NCBI RefSeq assembly: GCF_004345645.1
Contig: NZ_SLWS01000012.1
Location: 1-64,000, forward strand
Direction: 5' to 3'
DNA length: 64,000 bases
Source: Actinocrispum wychmicini
Lineage (GTDB): Bacteria; Actinomycetota; Actinomycetes; Mycobacteriales; Pseudonocardiaceae
In this document: one piece after another, positions 25,602 to 35,157 of the stretch
How the letters are laid out: each line of letters begins with the position of its first letter
Position numbering within the stretch: position 1 is the stretch's first letter
Notes under the pieces: model-generated
The model's database searches: none
The model's input: only the letters and a program-made list of their open reading frames with translations
Told to the model about the DNA's origin: nothing
Position numbers and translations under genes: made by a program

Positions 25602-25946
25602 GTGGCGTACGACGAGGAACTGGCCGAACGCGTCCGTGAACTGGTCGCCGGCGAGCAGCGGGTCACCGAACAGCGGATGTTCGGCGGACTGGCGTTCATG
25701 GTCAACGGGAACATGTCGGTGGCGGCGAGCCGGCAGGGCGGCCTGCTGGTGCGGGTGGACCCGGCCGAGGCCGGCACGTTGATCGACGAGCGGGTCCAGC
25801 CGATGGTGATGGGCGGCCGGGAGATGGTCGGCTGGCTCTACGTCGACCCGTCGGTCGTCCGCACCGACGAACAGCTGCGGACGTGGGTCGACCGCGGTGT
25901 CGGCTACGCGCGTTCACTGCCCGTCAAGAAGAAGAGGAAACGCTGA
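25602..25946 (+). CDS. TfoX N-terminal-domain protein
   Basis: This 114-aa protein has the TfoX/Sxy N-terminal fold; the pattern RMFGGLAFMVNGNM is diagnostic, and a lysine-rich tail follows. In gamma-proteobacteria full-length Sxy controls competence, but short actinobacterial members have no assigned role. A CATGAT element six bases before GTG 25602 suggests a leaderless transcript. It converges with the SnoaL-like gene, with two bases between stop codons. Confidence 0.85.
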   Translation: MAYDEELAERVRELVAGEQRVTEQRMFGGLAFMVNGNMSVAASRQGGLLVRVDPAEAGTLIDERVQPMVMGGREMVGWLYVDPSVVRTDEQLRTWVDRGVGYARSLPVKKKRKR

Positions 25947-25948
25947 CG

Positions 25949-26341
25949 TCAGATGAAGAAGGCGTTGATGCCGTCCACATCGGTGACAAGCGTGTCGATG
26001 GCCACGACCTTGTCATTCCGGATGTGGTAAATACTGGCCAGGTGTTCGTCGATCTCTCGGCCGTCGTCGGCCACCGCCTTGTTGTACAGGAACACCATCA
26101 CCGTGGTCTCGCCGACGAGCATATGTCGCAATTCGATTCTCGGCAGGCGCACCCCGGCCGCGGCGACCCGCTTGACCCGCTCGACGACCGCGTCCTTACC
26201 TTGGACGGTCCCTGATATCCGGCTGGTGCCGGGCATCGTCCACACGATGTCGTCGGTGATGAGGGCTCGAACCGTCGGCCAGTCCTGGCCGATCATGCTG
26301 TAGAAGAAGTTCCGGCCGATTTCGAGCAGATCTTCGGACAT
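25949..26341 (-). CDS. SnoaL-like (NTF2 fold) protein
   Basis: This 130-aa protein has the NTF2-like fold of SnoaL-type polyketide cyclases and limonene-epoxide hydrolases. Segments such as DWPTVRALITDDIVWTMPG and EHLASIYHIRNDKVV are typical. The ATG at 26341 is preceded by a GAGG site. Many such proteins are stand-alone enzymes of unknown substrate. No biosynthetic genes adjoin it. Confidence 0.82.
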   Translation of the reverse strand: MSEDLLEIGRNFFYSMIGQDWPTVRALITDDIVWTMPGTSRISGTVQGKDAVVERVKRVAAAGVRLPRIELRHMLVGETTVMVFLYNKAVADDGREIDEHLASIYHIRNDKVVAIDTLVTDVDGINAFFI

Positions 26342-26520
26342 GCCTGTACCTCGTTTCGCCGAACAGTCTGATGAATGGTAACGAGACGCCGTTCTGGATA
26401 CCCACTCAAGTATGTGGCGGCGGCGACATGACCGTCTGCTCCGAACGTGCTTCACCCCGCGGGAACTGGACCGCACGTGCCCATGTACGGATGTGGACAA
26501 TTAATGGATGAAACGTAGCC

Positions 26521-29334
26521 CTAGGCCATGACCTCCTGCCGCAGTGCCACGAACAAACCGTCGGCGAGTTCCTGTTCATGGGCGGCACGGTCGGGGTCGC
26601 CGCATCGGCGAGCCACGGTCGCCCACGCCGAACGCACCCGCGCCTCCAGGTACGGCGAGCCCGTGGCGTTCGCAAGGGACAGCGCCTCCCGCACGCTGGC
26701 CGTCGCCACGCTCGTTTCGCCAAGCTCGGCCGCCGCCATTCCGTGTACGCGCAACGCATCGGTCCGCGCTATCGCGTGCTCGATGTCCTGTGCTCGACCG
26801 GCCGCCTCCGCTGCCGTGCGAGTGGCGGCATCCGGGTCACCGGCGGCGAGCTGGGCCTGGGCCAGGAACGGCAGCGAGTCGGTCACCTGCCACTCGTGCA
26901 GTCCGGGACGGTCAAGCAACGGCAGCAGACGCGCCGCGCCCTCATCCGGACGCCCCAGGCGCACATCGGTCTCCGCCAGTTGCGCGCTGGCGTTGCGCAC
27001 CAGGTCGATGTTGTCGCTGTCGACGCCGAGCCGGACCACGGTGAGCAGGTCGGCTCGGGCCTCGTCGTGACGTCCACACGCGCTCAGCAACGACCCACGG
27101 CCGATCAACGCCATTGAGGCGCACATCGGTGAACTGTCCGCGCCGGCCAGGTCCAGCGCCTGTTCGAACCGGCGCAGCGCGAGCCGCCAATGTCCTAAGT
27201 AGACAGCGCTCGCGCCGACGTTGCACACCGCGCGGCTGAGCACCTCGCGGTCCCCCAGTTCCTCGGCGAGCTGCAGGATGCGCGTGAACTGGCGGTCCGC
27301 GCGGCTCAGCTCGCCCCGATAGTGGTGCAGGACAGCGATTCCGGTGAGGGCGCGGAGCACGGTGTTCCGGTCGCCGCACAGCTCGGCCGTGGACGCGGCG
27401 GCGTGCAGGTCGGCCAACGCGACACGGTTGTCGCCGAGCAGTCGGGCAGCAAGCCCACGACGCAGATGCCCGCCCGCGATGCCGCGTTCGTCGCCCGCCG
27501 CCGTGGCCGCAGCGATGGCAGCGGTGCACGTTTCGACGGCGTCCTGGTATCGCGTGCTCTGGTACAGGTTCGCCGCACGCGCGAGGTGAAGCTGAACGGC
27601 GGCACCGCTTTCCGGCTGGTCAGCGGTCGCGATCCGAGCCAGGCCCTCACGCGGGGTTCCGCGCTGGTAGTGCAGATACCCGATGCGCGCGATGACGAGC
27701 CGTTGCCGTTCGTCATCGCCTTCCTTGCGGTACACCAACAACGCCCGTTCCGCGGCGGCGAGGGCAGCGTCGTAACGCCCGGCCGCGGCGAGTTCACCCG
27801 CCCATTCCTCGGCTGCTTCGGCGACGGCCGACTGTGGGCCCGCGCGGTCGAGTAGGTCGACGAGATCACCGAGATAACGCGCGGCCGTGTCGTGCGCGGC
27901 TTGCCGTGCGGCCTGTTCGGCTGCTCGGCGCAGGGTTTGCGCGGCCCGCTCGGGATCCTGGGCGTGCGTGTAGTGGTAGGCCGCCGCGCCGGCCGGGCGG
28001 AGCGCGTCGGCCAGCCTGCGGTGCAGCAGGTGGCGGTGACCGGGGTTGAGATCGGCGTTGATCACCTCGGCCACCAGTTCGTGGGTCAGCCGGACGCCAG
28101 CCGAGGTCTCGTCGAGCAACCGGGCCGCGTGCGCTGGGGCGAGCACGTCCGGCAGGTCGTCCGGGTCCAGCCCGGCGGCGGTGGCCAGGGCATCGACGTC
28201 CAGGCGGCGTTGGCCGACCGCGAGCAGCGTGAGGACTTCGACGGTCGCGGTGGGCAACGCGCCCAGTTGCTGCCGGACCGCGTGGGTGAGCCCCCACGGC
28301 ACCGACAGGACGGTGTCGCCGCCGCCCAGCGCGTGTCCGAGTTGGACCAGGAACAGCGGCAGCCCGCCGGCCAACCGCAGCACCCGCTCCCGCACGTCGT
28401 CCCGCACGTCCACACCGGCGCTACGGCGCAACAGGGTGGCGGCGTCCGGCTCGGCGAGTGGGCTCAACGGGCGGTGCGTGACCAAGTGCAGGCGGGCCAG
28501 GTCAAGGACGGTCTCGGCGACCGGACCGGACGGCGGGACCTCGGTGTCGCGGTAGGCCGCCAGGATCCGGACCCGGTCCGGCCGGACCGCCCGGACGAGC
28601 GACGCGAGCAACGTCAGGCCGTCCGCGCCGGCCCACTGCAAGTCGTCCAGCACCAGCAGAACCCCGTGCCGTGCGGCGAGCGAACCGACAAACCGGGCAG
28701 CCGCGCCGAACATCAGCCGTCGAGTCCGGGACGGGCCGGGCGCCAGCTCGCCGCCCACCTCCGGCAGCAGCCGTTCGAGACCGGCGCAGTCGTTGAGGTG
28801 ACGACGAAGAGCGAGCGGGGACGCGCCGCGCACATAACCAGCGAGCGCGTCCACGACCGGGGCGTAGGGCTCGCCGCCGAACCGTTGGCACGCCCCGGAA
28901 AGGACGGTCATCCGGCGGGCTTGCGCGAGCCGCGCGGCCTCGGCCAGCAGCCGGGTCTTGCCGATGCCGGTCTGCCCGGTCAACAGCAGCATCGGGCTGT
29001 CCGAAGCGCCGAGGTGTGCCTCGATCAGCGCGCGTTCCTCGCCCCTGCCGACCAAGTGCGGACCGGGAACGACGGACGGTTCGCCCGCGTCTGAGTCTTG
29101 GTGCGCGCGCCGGGACGCGGCCACCAGCTCGTCACGGTCCGGCTCGGCCAGCGCCAGACCGTCCACGAGCAGCTGCACGGTGAACCGGCGGGGCCGCCGC
29201 ACCCCCCGTTCCAGGTTCCCGATGCCGCGCGCGCTCAGGCCGGCCCGTTCGGCCAGCTCCTCCTGGGTGAGGCCGGCGGCGCGGCGCAGCCTGGTCAGGA
29301 CCGTGCCGAAACTCTGCGGCCCCGCGTCGGACAC
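26521..29334 (-). CDS. XRE-AAA-TPR large regulator
   Basis: This multidomain protein (937 aa from GTG 29334) has an XRE helix-turn-helix (about 8-65, with AGLTQEELAERAGLSARGI), an AAA ATPase of the LuxR/LAL type with Walker A TGQTGIGKT (about residue 112) and LVLDDLQWA as Walker B, and a long TPR-rich C-terminal half. In common LAL regulators the DNA-binding domain is C-terminal; here it is N-terminal. The start is uncertain: the frame is open to 29568, but GGGGGTG precedes GTG 29334 and the HTH begins there. It is divergent from the sedolisin gene across 253 bp and may control it. Confidence 0.82.
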   Translation of the reverse strand: MSDAGPQSFGTVLTRLRRAAGLTQEELAERAGLSARGIGNLERGVRRPRRFTVQLLVDGLALAEPDRDELVAASRRAHQDSDAGEPSVVPGPHLVGRGEERALIEAHLGASDSPMLLLTGQTGIGKTRLLAEAARLAQARRMTVLSGACQRFGGEPYAPVVDALAGYVRGASPLALRRHLNDCAGLERLLPEVGGELAPGPSRTRRLMFGAAARFVGSLAARHGVLLVLDDLQWAGADGLTLLASLVRAVRPDRVRILAAYRDTEVPPSGPVAETVLDLARLHLVTHRPLSPLAEPDAATLLRRSAGVDVRDDVRERVLRLAGGLPLFLVQLGHALGGGDTVLSVPWGLTHAVRQQLGALPTATVEVLTLLAVGQRRLDVDALATAAGLDPDDLPDVLAPAHAARLLDETSAGVRLTHELVAEVINADLNPGHRHLLHRRLADALRPAGAAAYHYTHAQDPERAAQTLRRAAEQAARQAAHDTAARYLGDLVDLLDRAGPQSAVAEAAEEWAGELAAAGRYDAALAAAERALLVYRKEGDDERQRLVIARIGYLHYQRGTPREGLARIATADQPESGAAVQLHLARAANLYQSTRYQDAVETCTAAIAAATAAGDERGIAGGHLRRGLAARLLGDNRVALADLHAAASTAELCGDRNTVLRALTGIAVLHHYRGELSRADRQFTRILQLAEELGDREVLSRAVCNVGASAVYLGHWRLALRRFEQALDLAGADSSPMCASMALIGRGSLLSACGRHDEARADLLTVVRLGVDSDNIDLVRNASAQLAETDVRLGRPDEGAARLLPLLDRPGLHEWQVTDSLPFLAQAQLAAGDPDAATRTAAEAAGRAQDIEHAIARTDALRVHGMAAAELGETSVATASVREALSLANATGSPYLEARVRSAWATVARRCGDPDRAAHEQELADGLFVALRQEVMA

Positions 29335-29587
29335 TGGCACCCCCACATCGTCACCTGCGCCCGACTGTCCGACATCCGTCGATCGTCGGGTCCAGAGCGG
29401 TTGTTCGGGTGGAACGAAGACCGGTTGTGCCGGTTGTTCCTGGCCGCGCGAGCTCGTCGAATCCACTGTGGGACGCCTGCCTTCCACCCGGGACGCGAAC
29501 GGGTGGCCGGCACCGCCGCGGGTCGGGCCCCGCAGGGTCGCGGCGGTCTCCCTGCTGCCGGGGCCCATTCACGGAAGGACCAACACC

Positions 29588-31312
29588 ATGCGTGTTGCGT
29601 TAGGACTCGTCGCGCTCGGCCTTGGGCTGGGCGTGAGCCTGGCCCCGGCCGCGGCGGCGAGCGGCCCCCAGCTGGTGCCGGCGTCGTGTGCCACCGCGCC
29701 GGCCGGCAAGGCGAAATGCCAGGCGATGCAGCTGGTCCTGCCCGCCGGCGCCCGGCCAGCGGCCGCCATGAGCCCGACCGACCTGCAGAAGGCGTACGGG
29801 GTCACGGGCCGCAAGAGCGGCGGGACCACCGTCGCGATCGTGGACGCGTTCAACGACCCGCACATCGAACGGGACCTCGGCGACTTCCGGTCGCACTGGA
29901 GCCTGCCGGCGTGCACGAAGGCCAACGGCTGCCTGACGGTCGTCGGCCAGGACGGCACCAGCACCCTGCCGACCGGCACGGACTCCGGCTGGGCCACCGA
30001 GATGGCGATCGACGTGGACGCGGTCAGCGCGGTGTGCCCAGACTGCAAGATCCTGCTCGTCGAAGGGAACACCAACGACGACAACGACCTGGCCGCCGCG
30101 GTCGACAGCGCGGTCCGGCTGGGCGCGAAGATCGTCTCCAACAGCTACACCGACCACGAGAACGCCATCCCGTCCGGCGCGGACACGCACTACAACCACC
30201 CCGGCGTGGCGGTGCTGGCCGCGACCGGTGACAACGGCAGCGAGAGCGGCGCCCAGGCCGAGTTCCCGGCCAGCTCACCCGAGGTGGTCGCGGTCGGCGG
30301 CACCACGCTCACCGCGTCCAGCGGCGGGCGCGGCTTCACCGAGACCGTCTGGAACGGCACCGGCAGCGGCTGCTCCAGCCTGTTCGCCAAGCCCGCGTAC
30401 CAGAACGTGACCACGACCTGCGCCAAGCGGGCCACGTCCGACATCTCGGCGGACGCCGACCCGAACACCGGCATCACCATCTTCGTCAACGGCGCCACGT
30501 CCCAGTTCGGCGGCACCAGCCTGGCCACCCCGATCGTCGCGGGCATCTGGGCACTGGCCGGGACGCCGAACTCCGGCGACAACCCCGCCTCCTACCCGTA
30601 CGCGCACCCGGGCAACTTCTTCGACGTCACCTCGGGCAGCAACGGCAGCTGCGGCACGGTCATCTGCAACGCCGGCCAGGGCTGGGACGGCCCGACCGGG
30701 CTCGGCACCCCGAACGGCACCGCCGGTCTCACCCCCGGTGGCAACAGCGGCACCGTGACCGTCACCAACCCGGGTGACCAGACCTCCACCGTCGGCCAGC
30801 CGGTGAACCTGCAGATCACCGCGACCGGCGGCACCACGCCGTACAGCTTCGCGGCGCAGGGCCTGCCGGCCGGGCTGAGCATCGACAGCAAGACCGGCAA
30901 GATCACCGGGTCGCCGACGACGGCAGGCACCAGTCAGGTGACCGTCACGGTGACGGACGCGACCGGCGCGACCTCGCAGGCACAGTTCCGCTGGACGGTG
31001 ACCGCGCCGGGGAGCACCCTGAACGCGACCTTCACCACCGACTTCCTGTTCAGCACCGGCGCGTTCGCGCACTTCACCATCACCAACACCGGGTCGAGCG
31101 GGGTGTCCGGCTGGCAGCTGGCGTTCGACATCCCGGCGTCCGAGTCGCTGGCGCTCACCAACCCCGGCACCGCCAACGGCCGGACCGGGCACGTCGTGAT
31201 CACCGGCCAGAACGCCATCCCGGCGGGCGGTTCGCTCACCGTCAACCAGTTCTACCAGGTGGCGAGCGGCACGTTCACGGCACCGGCCAACGTGGTCGTG
31301 ACCGCTCGGTAG
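29588..31312 (+). CDS. Secreted sedolisin (S53) protease with Ig and CBM-like domains
   Basis: This 574-aa exported serine-carboxyl peptidase has a signal peptide (about 1-24). The sedolisin catalytic set is visible: Glu138 and Asp142 in WATEMAIDVD, Asp215 in ATGDNGSE and Ser311 in FGGTSLATP. The calcium-site end region follows with FFDVTSGSNG and GWDGPTGLGTP. After this come a putative Ig (He_PIG) domain (about 390-470) and a C-terminal domain resembling cellulose-binding CBM2 (about 475-574). The usual long pro-kumamolisin activation domain is absent; only about 40 residues precede the catalytic core. It probably digests extracellular protein on polymer surfaces. Confidence 0.88.
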   Translation: MRVALGLVALGLGLGVSLAPAAAASGPQLVPASCATAPAGKAKCQAMQLVLPAGARPAAAMSPTDLQKAYGVTGRKSGGTTVAIVDAFNDPHIERDLGDFRSHWSLPACTKANGCLTVVGQDGTSTLPTGTDSGWATEMAIDVDAVSAVCPDCKILLVEGNTNDDNDLAAAVDSAVRLGAKIVSNSYTDHENAIPSGADTHYNHPGVAVLAATGDNGSESGAQAEFPASSPEVVAVGGTTLTASSGGRGFTETVWNGTGSGCSSLFAKPAYQNVTTTCAKRATSDISADADPNTGITIFVNGATSQFGGTSLATPIVAGIWALAGTPNSGDNPASYPYAHPGNFFDVTSGSNGSCGTVICNAGQGWDGPTGLGTPNGTAGLTPGGNSGTVTVTNPGDQTSTVGQPVNLQITATGGTTPYSFAAQGLPAGLSIDSKTGKITGSPTTAGTSQVTVTVTDATGATSQAQFRWTVTAPGSTLNATFTTDFLFSTGAFAHFTITNTGSSGVSGWQLAFDIPASESLALTNPGTANGRTGHVVITGQNAIPAGGSLTVNQFYQVASGTFTAPANVVVTAR

Positions 31313-31442
31313 AGCGCGCGGTCGGCAGGAAGTGGGGGCATCGGGTGAACCCGGTGCCCCCATGACCGGATCATGGTCACTGGGCCGGTCCGTCCCGCTA
31401 CAGTCGGTGTCGGGGGACGGCAACCAGCCCGGAGGCGCCGAC

Positions 31443-33641
31443 TTGACCAGCCAGTTCAGCACGCAGCTGCGGCGGCTGCGGCTCAGGGCCGAGATGACGC
31501 AGGAGAGTTTGTCCGAACGGTCCGGTGTGTCCGTCCGGACCATCCGTGGGTTCGAGACAGGCGAGCGCACCGACCCACGGATGAGCACGGTCCGGATGCT
31601 GGCCGACGCGTTGGAGCTGGCGCCCGGCGAACGGGACGACCTGTTGGCCGCGATCACCGGGCAGGCCCTGCCGGACCTCGTCGACCAGCCGAGACCGGTG
31701 CCGCGAGACGCCTTGGATGACACCGCCGAGCAGCTCGCGGAGGCGGTCCGGGCGCACTGGCAGCGCGAGGAGGAGTTGCGCAAGATCCAGGACCCGTTTC
31801 CGCTGCCGGTGCGTTGGCGGCCGGCCGCCGAGCACCTGACCGACCACTGGGAGAACATCTGCCGCGCACCGGCCGGGGGCGTGTCCGGGTCGCTGGACCT
31901 GACCGGCCGGTTGGACGAGATCGCCGCCGTCTACCAGCGGATCCCGTCCGGGCGGCTGCTCGTACTCGGCCGGGCCGGATCCGGCAAGACGGTACTGACC
32001 CTGCGGTTCGTCCTGGACTCGCTCAAGACCCGCGGTCCCGGGGACGCCGTGCCGGTGATCTTCAGCCTCGGCTCGTGGAACCCGGCCACCGTCACCCTGC
32101 GGGACTGGCTGACCAGGCAGCTGACCCGGGACTACCCCGGGCTGGCCGCGCCCGGCCCCGGCGGCTCGACGCTCGCCGCCGCGTTGGTCGGCACCGGCCG
32201 CATCCTGCCTGTGCTGGACGGGTTCGACGAGATCGCTGCCGGGCTGCACCGGGCCGCGGTGAACGCGCTGAACGCGAGCCCAATGCCGCTGATCCTGACG
32301 AGTCGCCCGGACGAGTACGCGGCCGTGGCGGCCACCGACGTGCTGACCGCCGCGGCCGGCGTCGAACTGGCCGCCATCACCCGCGCCGACCTGGTCGACT
32401 ACCTGCCCCGGACGACCCGCAGGTCGACGTCCGACGGCACGGTCTGGGACCCCGTGCTGGCCGAGCTGCGCGACCGCCCGGACAGCCTGGCCAGCGTCAA
32501 CCTCGCCACGGTCCTGACCACTCCCCTGATGGTCGCGCTGGCCCGCGCGATCTACAGCGACGTCCCCGGCCGTGACCCGGCCGTGCTACTGGAGTTCAGC
32601 ACCCCCGAGGCGATCGAGGACCACCTGCTGGGCACGTTCATCCCCACGATGTACCGGCACCAACCGGACCGCCGCGGCTGGGATCCACACCGGGCGCACC
32701 GCTGGCTGCGTTATCTCGCCGTGCACCTGCACGGCCTCGGCAAACCCGACCTGGCCTGGTGGGAGCTGGGCAGCACGATGCCGCGCTCGTCCCGGACACT
32801 GCTCGTCGGGATCGTGACCGGGCTGCTGGTCGGTTTGATCGACTGGTTCGCGGTCGCGTTCCGGGACGCGCACGTCGCCGGGCTGGCGAACAGCCTCGTC
32901 TTCGGCGTTGTCGACGGGTTCGCCGTGGCGCTCGCGCTCGGATGCACGTTCGCGATCGCGCACCGCGTGATGAGCAATCTTCGCGGCCCGGCGTTCGAAC
33001 CGTCCCGGGTACGACTACGTGTGCGCAGGCCGCGGCCGCCGTTGGTCTCGCAGATCGGACTCGCGTTCGTCGGCGGATTCATGTTCGGCCTCGCGTACAC
33101 GGCAGTGGTCGGGCTGATCAACTGGTTCGTGTTCGCCTCACCGCGCTGGCTGGAGTACGCGCTGGTCACCGGGCTGGCGACCGGGCTGGTGTTCGGTGTC
33201 GCGGTCGGCCTGGTGTTCGGGCTGATGGCCGGGCTCGAAGCCCCGCTCGACGTGGCGACCGCCGCCAGCCCGGCCGGCCTGCTCCGCGGCAACCGGCGGA
33301 CCGTCGTCGGCCAACTCCTCGCGTTCGGGCTCGTGTTCGGGCTGGTGGCCGCGCTCGCGAACAGCCTGGCCATGGGGCTCGCGGTCGGGCTGACCGCGAT
33401 CCCGCTGTGGTGGGGCATGGTCGTCGGGCTCATGGGCGGCCTCGCGTACGGGCTCGGTTTGACCGCGTGGGGCCAGTGGGTGCTGTTCGCGCGGATCTGG
33501 CTGCCGCTGACCGGACGGCTGCCATGGGCGGTGGTCGCGTTCCTGGACGACGCCTGCCGGCGAGGTGTCCTGCGCCAAGCCGGCCCCGTGTACCAGTTCC
33601 GGCACGCCCGGCTGCAGAACCACCTGACGCACCTGAGTTAG
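31443..33641 (+). CDS. XRE-NACHT multi-spanning membrane protein
   Basis: This 732-aa protein has an N-terminal XRE helix-turn-helix (about 5-62), a NACHT NTPase domain (Walker A LGRAGSGKT near 175, Walker B LPVLDGFDEIA near 257) and a C-terminal region with about eight Gly/Ala-rich membrane helices (about 445-690). The chain ends in a hydrophilic tail with RHARLQNHL. NACHT proteins oligomerise after sensing a trigger; bacterial ones include antiphage defenders with varied effector domains. Here the effector position is a membrane module and the sensor position a DNA-binding type domain. TTG 31443 is chosen for the GGAGG eight bases upstream. The function is inferred, not shown. Confidence 0.8.
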   Translation: MTSQFSTQLRRLRLRAEMTQESLSERSGVSVRTIRGFETGERTDPRMSTVRMLADALELAPGERDDLLAAITGQALPDLVDQPRPVPRDALDDTAEQLAEAVRAHWQREEELRKIQDPFPLPVRWRPAAEHLTDHWENICRAPAGGVSGSLDLTGRLDEIAAVYQRIPSGRLLVLGRAGSGKTVLTLRFVLDSLKTRGPGDAVPVIFSLGSWNPATVTLRDWLTRQLTRDYPGLAAPGPGGSTLAAALVGTGRILPVLDGFDEIAAGLHRAAVNALNASPMPLILTSRPDEYAAVAATDVLTAAAGVELAAITRADLVDYLPRTTRRSTSDGTVWDPVLAELRDRPDSLASVNLATVLTTPLMVALARAIYSDVPGRDPAVLLEFSTPEAIEDHLLGTFIPTMYRHQPDRRGWDPHRAHRWLRYLAVHLHGLGKPDLAWWELGSTMPRSSRTLLVGIVTGLLVGLIDWFAVAFRDAHVAGLANSLVFGVVDGFAVALALGCTFAIAHRVMSNLRGPAFEPSRVRLRVRRPRPPLVSQIGLAFVGGFMFGLAYTAVVGLINWFVFASPRWLEYALVTGLATGLVFGVAVGLVFGLMAGLEAPLDVATAASPAGLLRGNRRTVVGQLLAFGLVFGLVAALANSLAMGLAVGLTAIPLWWGMVVGLMGGLAYGLGLTAWGQWVLFARIWLPLTGRLPWAVVAFLDDACRRGVLRQAGPVYQFRHARLQNHLTHLS

Positions 33642-33738
33642 CAGGTCACGGCCGCACCGGACACAAACTGCCGGTCGGTGTCCTGGCTGCCGGCGCCCGC
33701 CCGACGCCACGCTCGTCGACGTCAGGAGGGAGCTGCCG

Positions 33739-34593
33739 TTGCCGGGCGTGTTGGGGTTCGCCATCGGTGCCGTGGTCGCCGCGTCCGCCAGCATGTACCC
33801 GGAAGCCGAAGCGGTTCGCGTGGTGGAACGCTTCGACCCGACCGATCCGGCCGGCACCCGGCCCGACGAAGTCCATTTCGGACTGATTGAGCTGGGTCTG
33901 CTGGCCACCCACGCCGGTGTGCGTGTCCCGTATCCGTTGCGCGCGCCGTCGTTCGAGCCAGCCGCGGCCGGGTCGATGCTGCGGGCGCGCGGCCTGGCGG
34001 ACGACTCCGGCCCGGTCGGCGCGGCGGCCGAACTCGCCACCGCCCTCCGCAACCACCGAAGCGCGGTGGACCTCGTGCTGATCGACCCCCAAGGCACGGT
34101 CGGCGCGGTAGCGCTGCCGCACAACACGTCGGCTTTGATCTGCTCCCAACGCCTTGGCAACGGCCGAACAGGCTCGGTACGGGTCCGGCGCGTCACTGAC
34201 GCGTCGCTCACCCGCGAGTTGCTCGGCATCGTGCCTGCCGTCCCAGCGGCCGTCTCGATGCCGATCGCGCTGCCGCCAAGCGTGGTGGAGTCGGCCGACG
34301 ACACCCCGGACGAGCGCCGGCTGCGCGCCGCCGTACGGGAAAGCGGCGGCGATCCCGACGTGCTCGACCGACTCGCCGAGCTGCTGCCGACCGTCACCGG
34401 CCGCGGCCAGTTGGGCGCGACCGGCCACACCGGGGTCCGTACCGAGCTGTCCTGGTTGGACGGTCCACGTGGCCGGCTCCGGGTGGACCGGGTCGACGGC
34501 TGGGTGAGCGTGAACCCGTTGCGGCGAACCGACCTGCTGTGCACGCTCGCCGGCCTGGCCGCAGCCGTCGGCGACGGTCAACCAACCTGGTAG
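33739..34593 (+). CDS. EspG-like (ESX secretion-associated) protein
   Basis: This 284-aa protein resembles EspG, the cytosolic chaperone for type VII (ESX) substrates. Family-like segments are FGLIELGLLATHAGV near the N terminus, MLRARGLADD, and near the C terminus RTELSWLDGPRGRLRV followed by GWVSVNPL. The start is TTG 33739 after GGAGGGAG. No ESX core genes (eccC, esxA/B) are in the window, so it would be an orphan. Assignment is by pattern only. Confidence 0.5.
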   Translation: MPGVLGFAIGAVVAASASMYPEAEAVRVVERFDPTDPAGTRPDEVHFGLIELGLLATHAGVRVPYPLRAPSFEPAAAGSMLRARGLADDSGPVGAAAELATALRNHRSAVDLVLIDPQGTVGAVALPHNTSALICSQRLGNGRTGSVRVRRVTDASLTRELLGIVPAVPAAVSMPIALPPSVVESADDTPDERRLRAAVRESGGDPDVLDRLAELLPTVTGRGQLGATGHTGVRTELSWLDGPRGRLRVDRVDGWVSVNPLRRTDLLCTLAGLAAAVGDGQPTW

Positions 34594-34604
34594 GGCCGTA
34601 ACGG

Positions 34605-34943
34605 TCAGGTGGCCTCAAGATCGACCGGGGCCCGCTCGCTCGGAGCGGTGGGCTGCGGGACGGTGGGGGTCTTCGCGGTGGTGTCGTCGAACAAGTAGTT
34701 GGTGACCGCCGAGCGCGGGTTGAACGAGCGGAGGGCGGCCAGGTCCTGCAACGGGCGGCGCAGCTCGTCGAACTCAGGCCCCATCTCCGACTTCAGTTGG
34801 TCCCGTGTGGTGGTGGCGTACTCGCGGACCTTCCGGATCGTGCGGCCGATGGTGCGGGCCGCGCCGGGCAGCCGGTCCGGGCCGAGGATGAACAGCGCGG
34901 CCAAGAGCAGGATCAGCATGTGTTCCAGGCTCAGGTTGACCAT
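34605..34943 (-). CDS. tatB: Twin-arginine translocase subunit TatB
   Basis: This 112-aa membrane protein has one N-terminal helix, then the FILGPDRLPGAAR motif, an amphipathic helix and a charged tail, as in TatB. It helps recognise Tat signal peptides at the membrane. ATG 34943 is chosen; a GTG at 34958 would add five residues. It lies next to htrA on the same strand, as tatB lies near htrA in mycobacteria (there downstream of sigE). It may export the Tat-type phosphoesterase at 22879. Confidence 0.85.
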   Translation of the reverse strand: MVNLSLEHMLILLLAALFILGPDRLPGAARTIGRTIRKVREYATTTRDQLKSEMGPEFDELRRPLQDLAALRSFNPRSAVTNYLFDDTTAKTPTVPQPTAPSERAPVDLEAT

Positions 34944-34997
34944 GTCCACCCCGTCCACGCGGTCCGACGAACCCCTGCCCCCACGATAGGCCCTTCG

Positions 34998-35099
34998 TCA
35001 GTCCGCCGGCAGCCGCAGCCGCCAGTCCAACGGCGCCACCCGGATACGTTTGCGCACTGAGCCGTCCCACGTCACGGACAAAATGACCGGCGCGGCCAA
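34998..35099 (-). other. Possible short coding remnant between htrA and tatB
   Basis: A 33-codon frame ends with a coding-like stretch (VILSVTWDGSVRKRIRVAPL) and a stop at 34998. Only a TTG (35099) or internal GTG starts are available, with no good ribosome binding site. It could be a tiny protein, a gene remnant or chance. Confidence 0.2.
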
Positions 35100-35157
35100 G
35101 CCGGGGCTGGCGTTGGCGTGGTCAAGCGGGCAACCCCTTACTCCATCCGATGGATGT

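Noticed and set aside
33739..34593. Evidence for a type VII secretion locus
   Set aside because: Only an EspG-like gene is present; no EccC ATPase or WXG100 genes were found around it.
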